Of a stretch of DNA of 64,000 bases, positions 7,856 to 16,992 are shown one piece after another. The DNA comes from Filimonas sp. (GTDB taxonomy: Bacteria; Bacteroidota; Bacteroidia; Chitinophagales; Chitinophagaceae), in assembly GCA_017306865.1 (NCBI GenBank), contig JAFKHH010000011.1, positions 930,001 through 994,000 on the forward strand. Direction: 5' to 3'. How positions within the stretch are numbered: the first letter of the stretch is position 1; every line of letters begins with the position of its first letter. The position numbers and the translations under genes were made by a program. Under the pieces are notes generated by a model. That model did no database searches. It was not told the origin of the DNA and worked only from the letters and a program-made list of their open reading frames with translations.

Positions 7856-9718
7856 TTATTTTATAACTGGTAAAATGATCGAAGACGCGTGTTGTGCATT
7901 GTGATATACATTGATCGTAGCCTTAATAAAGTCCTTATCTGTGCAATGGTAAATATCTACAAACTGCTGCGGGTTCCTGTCTGCCAATGGAAACCATGAG
8001 CTTTGCACCTGTATCATTATACGGTGTCCTTTTTTAAACGTATGTGCTACATCTGGCAATGTATATTTTACTTCTGCAATTTTGTTTGGTACAAATGCTT
8101 CCGGCTTCTCAAAGCTATTGCGGAAACGACCACGCATAATTTCTCCGCGTACCAGCATCTGGTAACCACCCATCGGGTATTTATCGTTTGCACTGTAAGA
8201 GAAGTTGTCCGGGAATACATCTATCAGCTTTACTACAAAGTCCGCATCTGTGCCGGTAGTACTTACCAGCAGGTCTGCAATAACCGGCCCGGCAAGCGTT
8301 ACATCATCCGTTAATGTATCTGTCTGGAAGACCAATACATCCGGCCTGCGTGCTGCGAAACGCTGGTCATCTGTCATGTATTCGCGTGTTCTGCGCAGGT
8401 GTACATCTTCTGTGTAAGGAACAGGTTTGTTAGGATCACTTACGTATTGAGAAAAGCCTGTTGGGTTTGCCGGTGCTTTCCAGCCCAGCGCACCTTTTTC
8501 TTGCAGATAAATATTCGTCGGCTTCATATCCGCAGGAGGCCATTGAGGCAATTGTTTCCAGTTATTCTCACCTGTAAAAAATACGTTTGCCTCTTTAATG
8601 TTATCTACATTGCCTTTTCCTTTCAGGTAATAATTGAAAAACGGTACTTCAATATTGGTTGCATACCATTCGCTTGTTTTGCTGCCAAACTGCACGTTGC
8701 CGAGAGAGGAGCCATCGCTGCCGCGTCCTGCCCACTGTCCATGAAACCACGGGCCCATTACAATCTTATTGTTATTCTTCGCCTTGCTTTCAATAGCCTT
8801 GTACGTGTTCCAGGCGCCATAGCAATCCTCTGCGTCAAACAAACCGCCTACAACCAGTGTAGCAGTACCGTTTGGTACATTCTCTACAAAGTTGCGCACA
8901 TTACGTGCTTTCCACCAGGCATCATAGTTTGGATGTGCATACAGGTCTTTCCAGAATGCAACACTATCACCCATCAATCTTGCGAGGTTAGATAGCGCAC
9001 CTGTACGAAGGAAAAACTCATAATTATCTTGAGAGCGGAAATCAAATCCTTTCGGCCCTACTGTTGTAGGTGCCGGACGTGGTTTGCCAAAGCTGCTGTA
9101 AAATGCAAAACCATCCAGCGCAAAGAATGCGCCATTGTGATGAAAATCATCACCCATAAACCAGTCTGTTACCGGAGCCTGGGGGCTTACTGCCTTTAAT
9201 GCCGGGTGTTTGCTTAAAGACGCCATAGTGGAGTAGAAGCCAGGATAAGAAATGCCAAATACTCCTACATTGCCATTGTTACCCTCTATATTCTTTACCA
9301 GCCAGTCAATGGTATCATACGTGTCGCTAGCCTCGTCTATTACGCTCTTGTCTTTTTTGTCTGTTGCAAATGGGCGTACATCTACAAACGTGCCCTCACT
9401 CATCCAGCGTCCACGTACGTCCTGCGTTACAAGTATATAATGTTCTTTCAGGTATGTTTTGTAATGATTGCTCCAGTAGTTTTTATATTCCTTCTCTCCG
9501 TATGGTGCGCAAGAGTAGGGCGTGCGCGTCATCAGGATCGGATGCTTCTCTGCATTGTCTTTGGGAATATAAATGGATGTAAACAACCTGATGCCATCAC
9601 GCATCGTAATATATTGTTCCTGCTTAATATAATTGTCTCTGAACCAGGCAGAGTCAGCGTTTTCCGCGTGACTTACAAACGGGAGAAATAATAAAAGTGC
9701 AAGTAGAATTTTATTCAT
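7856..9718 (-). CDS. Secreted CocE/NonD (X-Pro dipeptidyl-peptidase, S15) family hydrolase
   Basis: This 620-residue protein carries a signal peptide (MNKILLALLLFLPFVSHA). The alpha/beta hydrolase domain has oxyanion-region motif RGRWMSEG and nucleophile S157 in GISYPGFYS. A C-terminal jelly-roll follows, typical of the X-Pro dipeptidyl-peptidase C-terminal domain (KKGHRIMIQVQSSWFP, near the end). Family members cleave X-Pro dipeptides, glutaryl-7-ACA or cocaine-like esters; the natural substrate cannot be read. It is the first gene of the unit with the GH20 enzyme. Upstream on the minus strand is a near-consensus TAATTTTA that could serve as a -7 element. Confidence 0.92.
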   Translation of the reverse strand: MNKILLALLLFLPFVSHAENADSAWFRDNYIKQEQYITMRDGIRLFTSIYIPKDNAEKHPILMTRTPYSCAPYGEKEYKNYWSNHYKTYLKEHYILVTQDVRGRWMSEGTFVDVRPFATDKKDKSVIDEASDTYDTIDWLVKNIEGNNGNVGVFGISYPGFYSTMASLSKHPALKAVSPQAPVTDWFMGDDFHHNGAFFALDGFAFYSSFGKPRPAPTTVGPKGFDFRSQDNYEFFLRTGALSNLARLMGDSVAFWKDLYAHPNYDAWWKARNVRNFVENVPNGTATLVVGGLFDAEDCYGAWNTYKAIESKAKNNNKIVMGPWFHGQWAGRGSDGSSLGNVQFGSKTSEWYATNIEVPFFNYYLKGKGNVDNIKEANVFFTGENNWKQLPQWPPADMKPTNIYLQEKGALGWKAPANPTGFSQYVSDPNKPVPYTEDVHLRRTREYMTDDQRFAARRPDVLVFQTDTLTDDVTLAGPVIADLLVSTTGTDADFVVKLIDVFPDNFSYSANDKYPMGGYQMLVRGEIMRGRFRNSFEKPEAFVPNKIAEVKYTLPDVAHTFKKGHRIMIQVQSSWFPLADRNPQQFVDIYHCTDKDFIKATINVYHNAQHASSIILPVIK

Positions 9719-10137
9719 AACAATAATAAGTTTCAGTTAGGCTAAAATTAAGCTTTCAAACCGAAACAGATATTTAATAGAATGAAAATAGCAAAAGGCT
9801 GGATAGAAAGGACAAACAAACGATTGCGCGAGTTTTTGCCACTAAGGCACCATGACACCAAGAAGCGCCAAGTTTTTAAGCAGACTTTTTGCTCCCTGGT
9901 TAAGCTTTGCTTGCGACGCTCCGTTCATCTGCATATCGCTATGTAGCAAATGTATTCTAACCACAAAGAACACAAAGAGTATTCTTGTGGAACTTGTGCC
10001 GCTTTTGTGATCTTGTGGTGGATTGTCCACTAGAATTATTACTGTTGAACGGAGCGTCGCAAGTAAAGCACAATTAAAGTGGTGCTGCTCGCTCCTAACT
10101 ATTTAACCATTCAACAATAAAACAATGTTAGGTGCCC
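9719..10137. repeat. Repeat-filled intergenic region with nested inverted repeats
   Basis: There is no gene. A 23-bp inverted pair with one mismatch (9905-9927 with 10046-10068; core TTGCGACGCTCCGTTCA) encloses CACAAAGAACACAAAGAG and CTTGTGGAACTTGTG words. GCCACTAAGGCACCATGACA at 9839-9858 is another member of the CACAAAGG word family. The region separates two minus-strand transcripts. Confidence 0.7.
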
Positions 10138-12876
10138 TTATTGACTTTGTGTCTTAGCTGCGGCTTTTCCTTTGCCGAACTTACTCAGTTTGCAATTAAT
10201 ACTTAACAGGAAGTAACGCGTTAAAACAGTGGATTCCACATCTGTAATATAGTTGGAGCCTGAATAGCGGTAAATGGATACATTTTGTTTCAGTACATCA
10301 TAGCATTTCAACTTTACCCAAAACTCACGGCGCTCATTAAAATATTGCGTAAGCTCCATTGTTAGCATATTAATGTCCTTGTTGAATGCTGCAGCCTGCC
10401 CTGTTCTTTTGGTGAAGTAGTAATTCACTAACAGCTCCGTCAGTTTTACCGGCCGTATAGTAAAGTCTGTGCCTAAGGAGTAAGTGTAGTTGTCATTATT
10501 CATATTAGACTGCAGGGAGAAATTATTTACCTGCTTACTTATATCAGTTCTTAAGCGCATGTCAATCCACTCATCAAGGCTGAGATTGATACCCGGCGAT
10601 AGGTTGAAATTTTGATTGTTATTGATGTTCTTTTCATTATTCAGCATACTGATCGTACGGCGGATAGAAGCATTGAAATTGAGGCTGAGTGATATTTTAT
10701 TTTTCAGCTTTGTGCGCGTGGGATTGTACAAAGGCATGCCGACAAATCCATAAAAAGAAGCATTGTAAGTACCATTCACATTGATCGGCTGACTAATCTG
10801 CTGGCCTGTAGATTTATCCAGTATCACGCTATTGGAAATCTGGTTAAATACCAGGTTGAAATTACCGCTACTGTAGAGGTTCAGGCCTGTTTTACTATTG
10901 AAATAATTGCCATTGAAATTAAGAGAATGCGTGGATGAATAAGTAAGGTTAGGATTACCCAGACTCAGGTACAATGGATTGAAATTGTTGATTACGGGTT
11001 GTAACTGGTAAGCCTGTGGTTGAGCCGTTTTAAAACTATAATTGACAGCTAGTCTTTTTCCCTTGCCATTAATATAGAAGTTTGCCGAAGGCACAAGCCC
11101 GGAGAACTTTTGCTCGTAAGCACTGTCATTCGTATAGGAATAGCTGCGCTGTATAGCCTGCTGCCAACGCATACCAATGCCGAAGCCCGCCTTTTTAAAA
11201 CTATAGGAATAGTTAAGCCCGAACTGGTTAGTGGTACTGGTATTATTAAAATGGTTACTCAGCGTATCATTCGGTATAGTGTATGTGCCGGTCAATGAAT
11301 CGTAATCAAATGACTGCTTGTTATTGTCATTTTTTGCATAATTCAGGTTATAACTAATGCTGATAAAACTTTTCTTGCTTAGTGGTTCATTGTATCCAAT
11401 GCCGCCATTATAGCCCGAAGAATTGTTTGTGTTCAGTATATTTTGATTGTATAGACGCTTATAGTCTGGTTTATTGCCGGGAAAGAAATAGTTGTTGGAA
11501 ATATTGTAATCATCTCCATTGCTGTTATTCAGATTGTTGGCGATGTTGAAAAATACCCTGCGTCCATTTGTATCCAGGTCTTTGCTTAGCGATAGTTCCC
11601 CGTTAAAACCCGGTGTTTTAGAACTGCCTGTATAATTGGTATTACCATTGTTAATGATCTTATTGTCTTTTAACCTCGATGCGAAAATGCTGTTATTGTC
11701 GCTGTTGGATGTAGCATGCCGGACAGACTGCTTGAAACGGACAGCTAATGTGCTATCTGGGTTCCATTCCAGGCTAAGGTCTGCACCTACAGACTTTTGC
11801 GTATAGGTATTATTGTTTTTGGAGTAAGTGTAATTAGACGAGTCGCCATATAAAGTCTCCTGGTTAGAAATGCGCTGGTTGGTAGATTTAGTAGCGCCTG
11901 CATTTCCGGCAATGTTGTAGTTGAATTTTTTGCTGACTACATTGTTGTAACTAAAGCGGCCTGTTTTATTATCTGTAAGGCCATTGTTGTTGTAATAAGA
12001 CCCCTCATTATTACTGCCATAGCTATAGTCATTGCGCCCGGTATTGTTTGCACTAAGCACAAGCGCCATCTTCTTATCACCTTCAAACGAGTTGGCAGAG
12101 ATCTTTCCCTCATAGCGCTGATTGGTTCCGTACGCCGCATAGCCATTTCCAAAAGCGCCAGCTTTCTTGTCTTTTTTAATAACAATGTTGATAATCTTCT
12201 CCCGCTCACCATCATCTATTTTGGAGTTCCTGGCCTGTTCGGATTTTTTGTCTATTACCTGTACTCGCGCTACCACGTCTGCCGGCAGGTTCTGCGTCAC
12301 CGTTTTAGGGTCGCCACCGAAGAAGGGTTTGCCATCTACCAGTATCTGTGTTACCTTTTGCCCTTCCGCCTTTATAGTGCCGTCCTTGTCCACATCCATA
12401 TTAGGGATCTTTTTCAGAAGATCTTCTACAGATGCATTGGGCCTTGTTTTAAAAGCGGACGCATTAAAATCAGTCGTGTCCGTTTTGATCACCATTGGCA
12501 CTACGGCCTTTACGGTTACATCCTCCAGCGTGTCATAAGATACCCGTAACACAATGGAGTCGAGCGTTACTTCAGGATGTGCTGCCGTAATCTCCACACG
12601 TTTGGAATAATGCTCATGGCTTAGTGCGGTCACAATGACCTCATAAGTGCCCGGGTGAACTTTGGTAAATGAAAAATGCCCCTTGGCATCTGTCAATTGA
12701 TAACTATAGATAGATGAATCCTTTGGAATGAGCAGGCTAATATTAATGTTTGTTAGTTTTTCTTTAGTAGAGTCGCTGAAAACAGAGCCGGATATTTTTC
12801 CTTTTTGTGCAATAGAGTAAAAGGAAAATAAAAAGCACGATAAGATTAACAAGGATAGCCTAGGGTAAAGTCTCAT
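10138..12876 (-). CDS. TonB-dependent receptor-like outer membrane beta-barrel protein
   Basis: This 912-residue protein has a signal peptide (cleavage after YSIAQ, about residue 23). An N-terminal CarboxypepD_reg-like beta-sandwich (ISGSVFSDSTKEKLTNINIS to about residue 110) follows, then a plug-like segment (NASVEDLLKKIPNMDVDKDG, residues about 147-166; QILVDGKPFFGGDPKTVTQN). The rest is a long Asn/Tyr-rich barrel of alternating strands. It fits the Bacteroidota OMP_b-brl_3 group rather than SusC proper, as there is no SusD neighbour. Lys-rich KKDKKAG after the plug is usual for the group. Substrate unknown. It is a single-gene transcript with a near-consensus TACATTTC (12891-12898, minus) upstream. 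Confidence 0.9.
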   Translation of the reverse strand: MRLYPRLSLLILSCFLFSFYSIAQKGKISGSVFSDSTKEKLTNINISLLIPKDSSIYSYQLTDAKGHFSFTKVHPGTYEVIVTALSHEHYSKRVEITAAHPEVTLDSIVLRVSYDTLEDVTVKAVVPMVIKTDTTDFNASAFKTRPNASVEDLLKKIPNMDVDKDGTIKAEGQKVTQILVDGKPFFGGDPKTVTQNLPADVVARVQVIDKKSEQARNSKIDDGEREKIINIVIKKDKKAGAFGNGYAAYGTNQRYEGKISANSFEGDKKMALVLSANNTGRNDYSYGSNNEGSYYNNNGLTDNKTGRFSYNNVVSKKFNYNIAGNAGATKSTNQRISNQETLYGDSSNYTYSKNNNTYTQKSVGADLSLEWNPDSTLAVRFKQSVRHATSNSDNNSIFASRLKDNKIINNGNTNYTGSSKTPGFNGELSLSKDLDTNGRRVFFNIANNLNNSNGDDYNISNNYFFPGNKPDYKRLYNQNILNTNNSSGYNGGIGYNEPLSKKSFISISYNLNYAKNDNNKQSFDYDSLTGTYTIPNDTLSNHFNNTSTTNQFGLNYSYSFKKAGFGIGMRWQQAIQRSYSYTNDSAYEQKFSGLVPSANFYINGKGKRLAVNYSFKTAQPQAYQLQPVINNFNPLYLSLGNPNLTYSSTHSLNFNGNYFNSKTGLNLYSSGNFNLVFNQISNSVILDKSTGQQISQPINVNGTYNASFYGFVGMPLYNPTRTKLKNKISLSLNFNASIRRTISMLNNEKNINNNQNFNLSPGINLSLDEWIDMRLRTDISKQVNNFSLQSNMNNDNYTYSLGTDFTIRPVKLTELLVNYYFTKRTGQAAAFNKDINMLTMELTQYFNERREFWVKLKCYDVLKQNVSIYRYSGSNYITDVESTVLTRYFLLSINCKLSKFGKGKAAAKTQSQ

Positions 12877-13302
12877 AAATCGTTGTAATGGAAATGTATA
12901 ATTACGCTTTAATTCCTGAAGAGATCTGCCATAAATCCTGTTTTGAAAAAATATTAACAGAAAAAGTTATTTGACGTAGTAAAATAGTGGATGTATCAGA
13001 GAGGGGGAGCCCTGTTTTTTCTACTAATGTTAGACAGGGTATGCTGAGGGCAATAATCTTTTTAAAAAGACATTATCATAGGGTGGGTGAAATATGCCCA
13101 AGAAATAGTGGGGCATACCAGCTATTCTTTGCGTTCTCCATAATATCTCTTCAGCCAGGATATGTGAATGAGGGGATTTGATGGGTATTTGAATAAGAGA
13201 CGTTGCGAGAAAAGAAAGTAGATTGTCATGGGCAATTGTTGCTACCCTCTTATTACACCTGTAAACGATGTATTTGTAAGAAAATATTTAAAATAGGATA
13301 GT
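12877..13302. other. 426-base intergenic region between divergent genes
   Basis: I see no convincing gene. The region must hold the divergent promoters of the barrel gene and the YjbR-like gene. Two small hairpins are visible (CCCTGT/ACAGGG around 13013-13040 and TATGCCC/GGGCATA around 13094-13119). Unlike other intergenic regions it lacks the recurring palindromic words. Confidence 0.5.
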
Positions 13303-13647
13303 ATGAATATTGAGGATTTTAGAAATTATTGTATTCAAAAAGTAGGGGCCTCCGAATCTTTTCCATTCCCCAGGAATCTTCCCAATGCGCTGGTATTTAA
13401 GGTCGCCGGCAAAATGTTTGCTTCAACAGATGTTATGACTTTCGCAAGCATTACTTTGAAATGTGACACTGATAAGGTAGCTGAATTGAGGGAAACATAT
13501 CTGGCAGTGACAGTGCCGGGATATATGAATAAAAATCATTGGAATCGCATTATAATGGATAATTCAATCCCGGATAGGTTGCTTTACCAATGGATCGATG
13601 ACTCATACAATTTAGTGATTAGTGGAACGTCCAGGAAAAAGAAGTAA
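13303..13647 (+). CDS. MmcQ/YjbR family protein
   Basis: The 114 residues match the MmcQ/YjbR fold along the full length. The hallmark elements are SFPFP near the N-terminus, VFKVAGKMFAS in the middle, LKCD, and VPGYMNKNHWNRIIMD toward the end. The family has a CyaY/double-wing-like DNA-binding fold; its role is unclear. It begins a series of small plus-strand genes (13.3-17.3 kb) whose functions look unrelated. Single-copy cytosolic protein, complete. Confidence 0.9.
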   Translation: MNIEDFRNYCIQKVGASESFPFPRNLPNALVFKVAGKMFASTDVMTFASITLKCDTDKVAELRETYLAVTVPGYMNKNHWNRIIMDNSIPDRLLYQWIDDSYNLVISGTSRKKK

Positions 13648-13848
13648 AATAAAGAGGATATATCTCAAGTAGCATTTTTTTCTATAGTATCCCTTTATCT
13701 AGGTATAAGAACAGAAAGTGCGTTGTATTTGTAGCTATATGAGTTTTTTGTAATGGGGGCATATCCTTGCATACACACGAGATCTGGAGCAAGTGGTGTT
13801 ACTGAAAAAGAGAATGAAGCTAATATTTATTCTAAACCATAAGAATGT

Positions 13849-14076
13849 ATGAAGCTTAAAGTTGCTATAAATGCCCTTTCTGTGGTGCTGATCTTATTGA
13901 TCGCATATAAAGAAATAGTAGAACATATGTCGGATCTCAAGACTTATGATATAATCATCCTGGTGTTATTCTGTCTTCTTTCAGGTTCTGTTGTTTTGTA
14001 CTTAATAGCAAGCATAAAGCGGTTCTTTTCCAGGAATGAAGCGTTTAATGACAAATTCCCTAACGGAAGAGTTTGA
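13849..14076 (+). CDS. Small two-helix membrane protein, unknown
   Basis: This 75-residue protein has two predicted transmembrane helices (about residues 5-22 and 35-58) separated by a short polar loop and followed by a basic tail (KRFFSRNEAFNDKF). I do not recognise the family. The clean ATG, hydrophobic pattern and coding-like composition support a real gene. It has no obvious operon partner; the next gene starts 195 bases later. Confidence 0.55.
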   Translation: MKLKVAINALSVVLILLIAYKEIVEHMSDLKTYDIIILVLFCLLSGSVVLYLIASIKRFFSRNEAFNDKFPNGRV

Positions 14077-14271
14077 AAGTTGTTCTCTCTGTAATGTCTT
14101 CTCCGCGCAGATATGTGGGAAGTGAGAGGGCGTTATGTGAAGTAAAGGGTTAAACGACAACGCAATTGGACGTAAAATAGGATGTGCAGGGTGTAATAAG
14201 ACAAAATAAGTAGTAAGAATATGATGGGAAAAGGTTAGGCATAAAAATGGCTGTACATAAAAAACGCTTAT

Positions 14272-15249
14272 ATGAAAAATGCTAAACTGTTTCGCAAGCT
14301 CTATGAAGAAAATGCAGAGGAATGCTTTACTAAATGGGGCTACTATTATCCGCCTAAAACCTGGGACGAATTTTATGCCGGGAATGTCGATGTTTTTGAG
14401 AAACATTTGACCAAAGACAAAACTGATATAGTTAAAACCAAAACTTATGTTAGCTTGTTGGACACTACAAATGATTTTGGTTTTTACATAGCATTTCAAC
14501 AGCCAGACTATGAACTTCTGAATAACGTTTTATACCAGGTTTCAAGGCAAAAACTATTGCGGAGTGCTATGACTGCTAGCGGAAGTGATCATTGCAATGC
14601 CTTATTAGACGCAGCCTCCTCATTTGCATGTAACGATTTTGATGTTATTCCATATTTCTTTCCCCAATACCTGCCACATTCCAAAGGAACTTTTTTTACT
14701 GAGGTTTCTGTAAACCTGTTGAGAGTACTTTATTACAAAGAAGATGCGTTGAAAGAGGATGCTTTGAAAAAAGCAACTAAGTTCCTGGAAAAAAAGATAA
14801 CACTTTGGGAGAAGACGATTGTTGCTTACTTTATGGCTTTGGTACATCGTAATGCGCAGGATGCAAGTATGTGGCTTCAGGAACAATGTATTGCTTACCA
14901 AAAAATAGGCTATCCTAAAAGCAAAATAAGTAAATGCTTCGCATCTGAAATACATGGCATGTACCGGTTTGTACGATTGGTAGATGAAGAACTGTTTCAT
15001 GCAATTATCCGCCCCAAACATGATTGCTTTTTTGAACCGTTTGAAGTATGGCAGCAAGAGCAAAACTATCCTAAAGGAAAGTTGTTTTATACCTATCCAT
15101 CCGAAATGGATTACATGAATAAAATATTTGCAGCGGAATTGCCTGTTGTTGCACTGAAAGAGGCTGACAATTCAAACGGAAATAAATTTTACAAAGACGT
15201 AGAAAAGTTTGTGGCTGACCTTACAGAAAATGTAAAAAGAATTGTGTAA
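14272..15249 (+). CDS. Hypothetical all-alpha protein, possibly Imm49-like
   Basis: This 325-residue cytosolic protein has no signal peptide and a largely helical composition rich in Lys, Phe and Tyr. The order of helical segments and the CFASEIHGMYRF region weakly resemble the Imm49-type immunity family, which protects against polymorphic toxins; this is recognition by eye and uncertain. No toxin gene is next to it. A local tandem duplication gives KEDALKEDALK (around residue 160). Surroundings are AT-rich with short orphan genes, which fits an accessory segment. Confidence 0.6.
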   Translation: MKNAKLFRKLYEENAEECFTKWGYYYPPKTWDEFYAGNVDVFEKHLTKDKTDIVKTKTYVSLLDTTNDFGFYIAFQQPDYELLNNVLYQVSRQKLLRSAMTASGSDHCNALLDAASSFACNDFDVIPYFFPQYLPHSKGTFFTEVSVNLLRVLYYKEDALKEDALKKATKFLEKKITLWEKTIVAYFMALVHRNAQDASMWLQEQCIAYQKIGYPKSKISKCFASEIHGMYRFVRLVDEELFHAIIRPKHDCFFEPFEVWQQEQNYPKGKLFYTYPSEMDYMNKIFAAELPVVALKEADNSNGNKFYKDVEKFVADLTENVKRIV

Positions 15250-15330
15250 CCCTTATCTTTTGCATGCGTATAAGACCTGGTGTAAGACACATTCCGGTCG
15301 GGAAATCAATTTGCAATAGCATGTAAATGA

Positions 15331-15780
15331 ATGGAGATGAAATACAATAACATTATGCGCCAAGCCTTACTTGTAATAGCATTCATTACAGGAATCTTCC
15401 TGTGTTCTACTGCTGCATCAGCGCAATCGCCAGCTAACCTGGAGCAGTTAAGTAAAAAATATGCAGGTACGTGGTATAACAAAGAAAACAAACGATATAT
15501 CCGGTTCTTCTTCGAAGAAGGGTATGATTACGTTACGATAAATGATTGGACTGGCAAGCTGCGTAACCAGGGTAGCGGAGATGCCTATAAAGCGTTTATA
15601 AAAGGGGATAAGTTAGTTATGCCTGCTGAGAATGACGATCACCACGCCACATATTGTGAAATAGAGATAATGAATGATACGCTTGTATACATATGTAATA
15701 GCGGGCTAAACTTTACAGATAATTTTCTAAACAAAAGCAAGCCGTTGGACAAAACAATATTTAAACGAATAAAAGAATAG
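15331..15780 (+). CDS. Secreted lipocalin-sized hypothetical protein
   Basis: This 149-residue protein has a signal peptide (hydrophobic core LLVIAFITGIFLCSTAA, cleavage after ASAQ about residue 32). The mature domain of about 115 residues alternates beta-type segments (GTWYNKENKRYIRFFFEEG, GDKLVMPAEND, DTLVYICNSG) in the manner of a small lipocalin-like barrel, but I cannot assign a family. Starts at 15331, 15337 or 15355 are possible; the middle ones still leave a full signal peptide. Confidence 0.65.
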   Translation: MEMKYNNIMRQALLVIAFITGIFLCSTAASAQSPANLEQLSKKYAGTWYNKENKRYIRFFFEEGYDYVTINDWTGKLRNQGSGDAYKAFIKGDKLVMPAENDDHHATYCEIEIMNDTLVYICNSGLNFTDNFLNKSKPLDKTIFKRIKE

Positions 15781-15838
15781 ATTTGAGATATAGCAATAGC
15801 GAATAACGGGAATTAAAGGATCCACAATAAAAATAGCC

Positions 15839-16291
15839 ATGAAAATAGTATCAGTATTGTTACTTCTTTATTTAACTTCCTGCACACAACATAATATAAA
15901 GAAGGCTATGAACGGAACGAACCCTGTTATGTACTTTGAAATACCGGTAAACGATTTAAACAGAGCGGAAAAATTTTATAAAAAAGTGTTTGATTTTAGT
16001 TTTGAGAGAGAGACGATAGATGGTTATGAAATGACCCTGTTCCCGTTTAGCGATACCCAAAGCGGTATCACAGGTGCTTTGGCAAAAGGGGATGTGTATA
16101 AGCCTTCAAAAAATGGTGTTATCATTTATTTTAGAACAGACAATATTGATAAAGCGTTGCAAAATGTTGTAGAGCAAGGAGGGGCGATCTTATATCCCAA
16201 AACACTTAATGAAAAATATGGCATTGCGGTCGCCGAGTTTGAAGATAGTGAAGGTAATAGGATTGCTCTCCAGGAAATAGTGAAGAAATAA
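15839..16291 (+). CDS. Lipoprotein-type VOC (glyoxalase/bleomycin-resistance fold) protein
   Basis: The first residues form a lipoprotein signal, MKIVSVLLLLYLTSC, with lipobox LTSC and Cys15 as acylation site. The remainder is a single VOC domain: VMYFEIPVNDLNRAEKFYK, then GVIIYFRTDNIDKALQ, and EDSEGNRIALQE at the end. VOC proteins bind divalent metals through His/Glu and act as lyases, dioxygenases or drug binders; only part of the metal set is evident here. Most single-domain VOC proteins of this type are cytosolic and would start at an internal Met (MNGTNP), so the lipoprotein signal is unusual. Confidence 0.8.
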   Translation: MKIVSVLLLLYLTSCTQHNIKKAMNGTNPVMYFEIPVNDLNRAEKFYKKVFDFSFERETIDGYEMTLFPFSDTQSGITGALAKGDVYKPSKNGVIIYFRTDNIDKALQNVVEQGGAILYPKTLNEKYGIAVAEFEDSEGNRIALQEIVKK

Positions 16292-16424
16292 ATACAAAAG
16301 AAGTTTATAAAGCTTTTTGAACACTACTTAAATAATTGAATTTGCCAATTTATTTGGCTTTAAGTTGCAGCAATGTTGCTAATATATTTTTCATTGCAAA
16401 ATTTATTAGCAAGTACCTTTATAC

Positions 16425-16730
16425 ATGCGTTTTCTGTTCTTTATATTAAGCTCAATTATTTTACTCCTAAGCTGTATGCCTTGTGCTGATGGCCTTGCAT
16501 CTTCGCAGAAAACAACATGTGTATTAACAGAAAATAAAAACGTATGTGGCTGGCAGTGTGATGCATGCACACCCTTTTGCTGCTGCAATTGTTGTTCTGC
16601 AGCATATTTTAATACTACTGTTATAGCTACGAACAAAGTAGTTACTTCTTTGAAAGAGATACACACCCCGTTTTTATCCAGTCCTATAACAAAAGTGTCA
16701 TTTGCAGTATGGCAACCTCCACGATTATAG
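16425..16730 (+). CDS. DUF6660-like Cys-rich secreted peptide
   Basis: This 101-residue protein starts with a hydrophobic leader ending in LLLSCMPCADG. The Cys cluster CTPFCCCNCCS follows in the middle and a hydrophobic tail at the end. The CMPC...CxPFCxCxCC pattern is that of the small DUF6660 proteins of Bacteroidota, which commonly precede CzcA/CusA-type heavy-metal efflux genes; a metal-binding periplasmic role is suspected but unproven. A near-consensus -7 element TACCTTTA lies at 16414-16421, 4 bases before the ATG. The expected efflux genes are absent except for the TolC-like stub that follows. Confidence 0.75.
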   Translation: MRFLFFILSSIILLLSCMPCADGLASSQKTTCVLTENKNVCGWQCDACTPFCCCNCCSAAYFNTTVIATNKVVTSLKEIHTPFLSSPITKVSFAVWQPPRL

Positions 16731-16992
16731 ATCCTCTTTAGCTCGCAGTTTATGATGCAGTTCTAATCCGGCAGATACAACTGCTGCTGTTAATTAGAGC
16801 ATACGCTGATACATTTTGCCAGATATATCTTCACAAACTGTTGATCGCAATGGGTAGCATGCCAGTGTGTTTCTCATGAGATGCAAATGCTACTGGCTAT
16901 CAAACATTGCTTGTATGTTCTTAAACCATCCGCCAGGCAAATTGCTCAGTTAATCTGTAAACTATTAATAAACATTTTTAAATAAAATAACT
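16731..16992. other. Intergenic region between DUF6660-like gene and TolC-like stub
   Basis: These 262 bases carry no clear gene, terminator or repeat. In related gene clusters this position is occupied by efflux genes, so it may be a deletion scar, but nothing in the bases shows a junction. Confidence 0.35.

Noticed and set aside
9842-10030. 62-codon open frame, minus strand
   Set aside because: It lies within CACAAAG-type words and has no coding character.
12987-13181. 64-codon open frame, plus strand
   Set aside because: It has no recognisable pattern and sits in the divergent promoter region.
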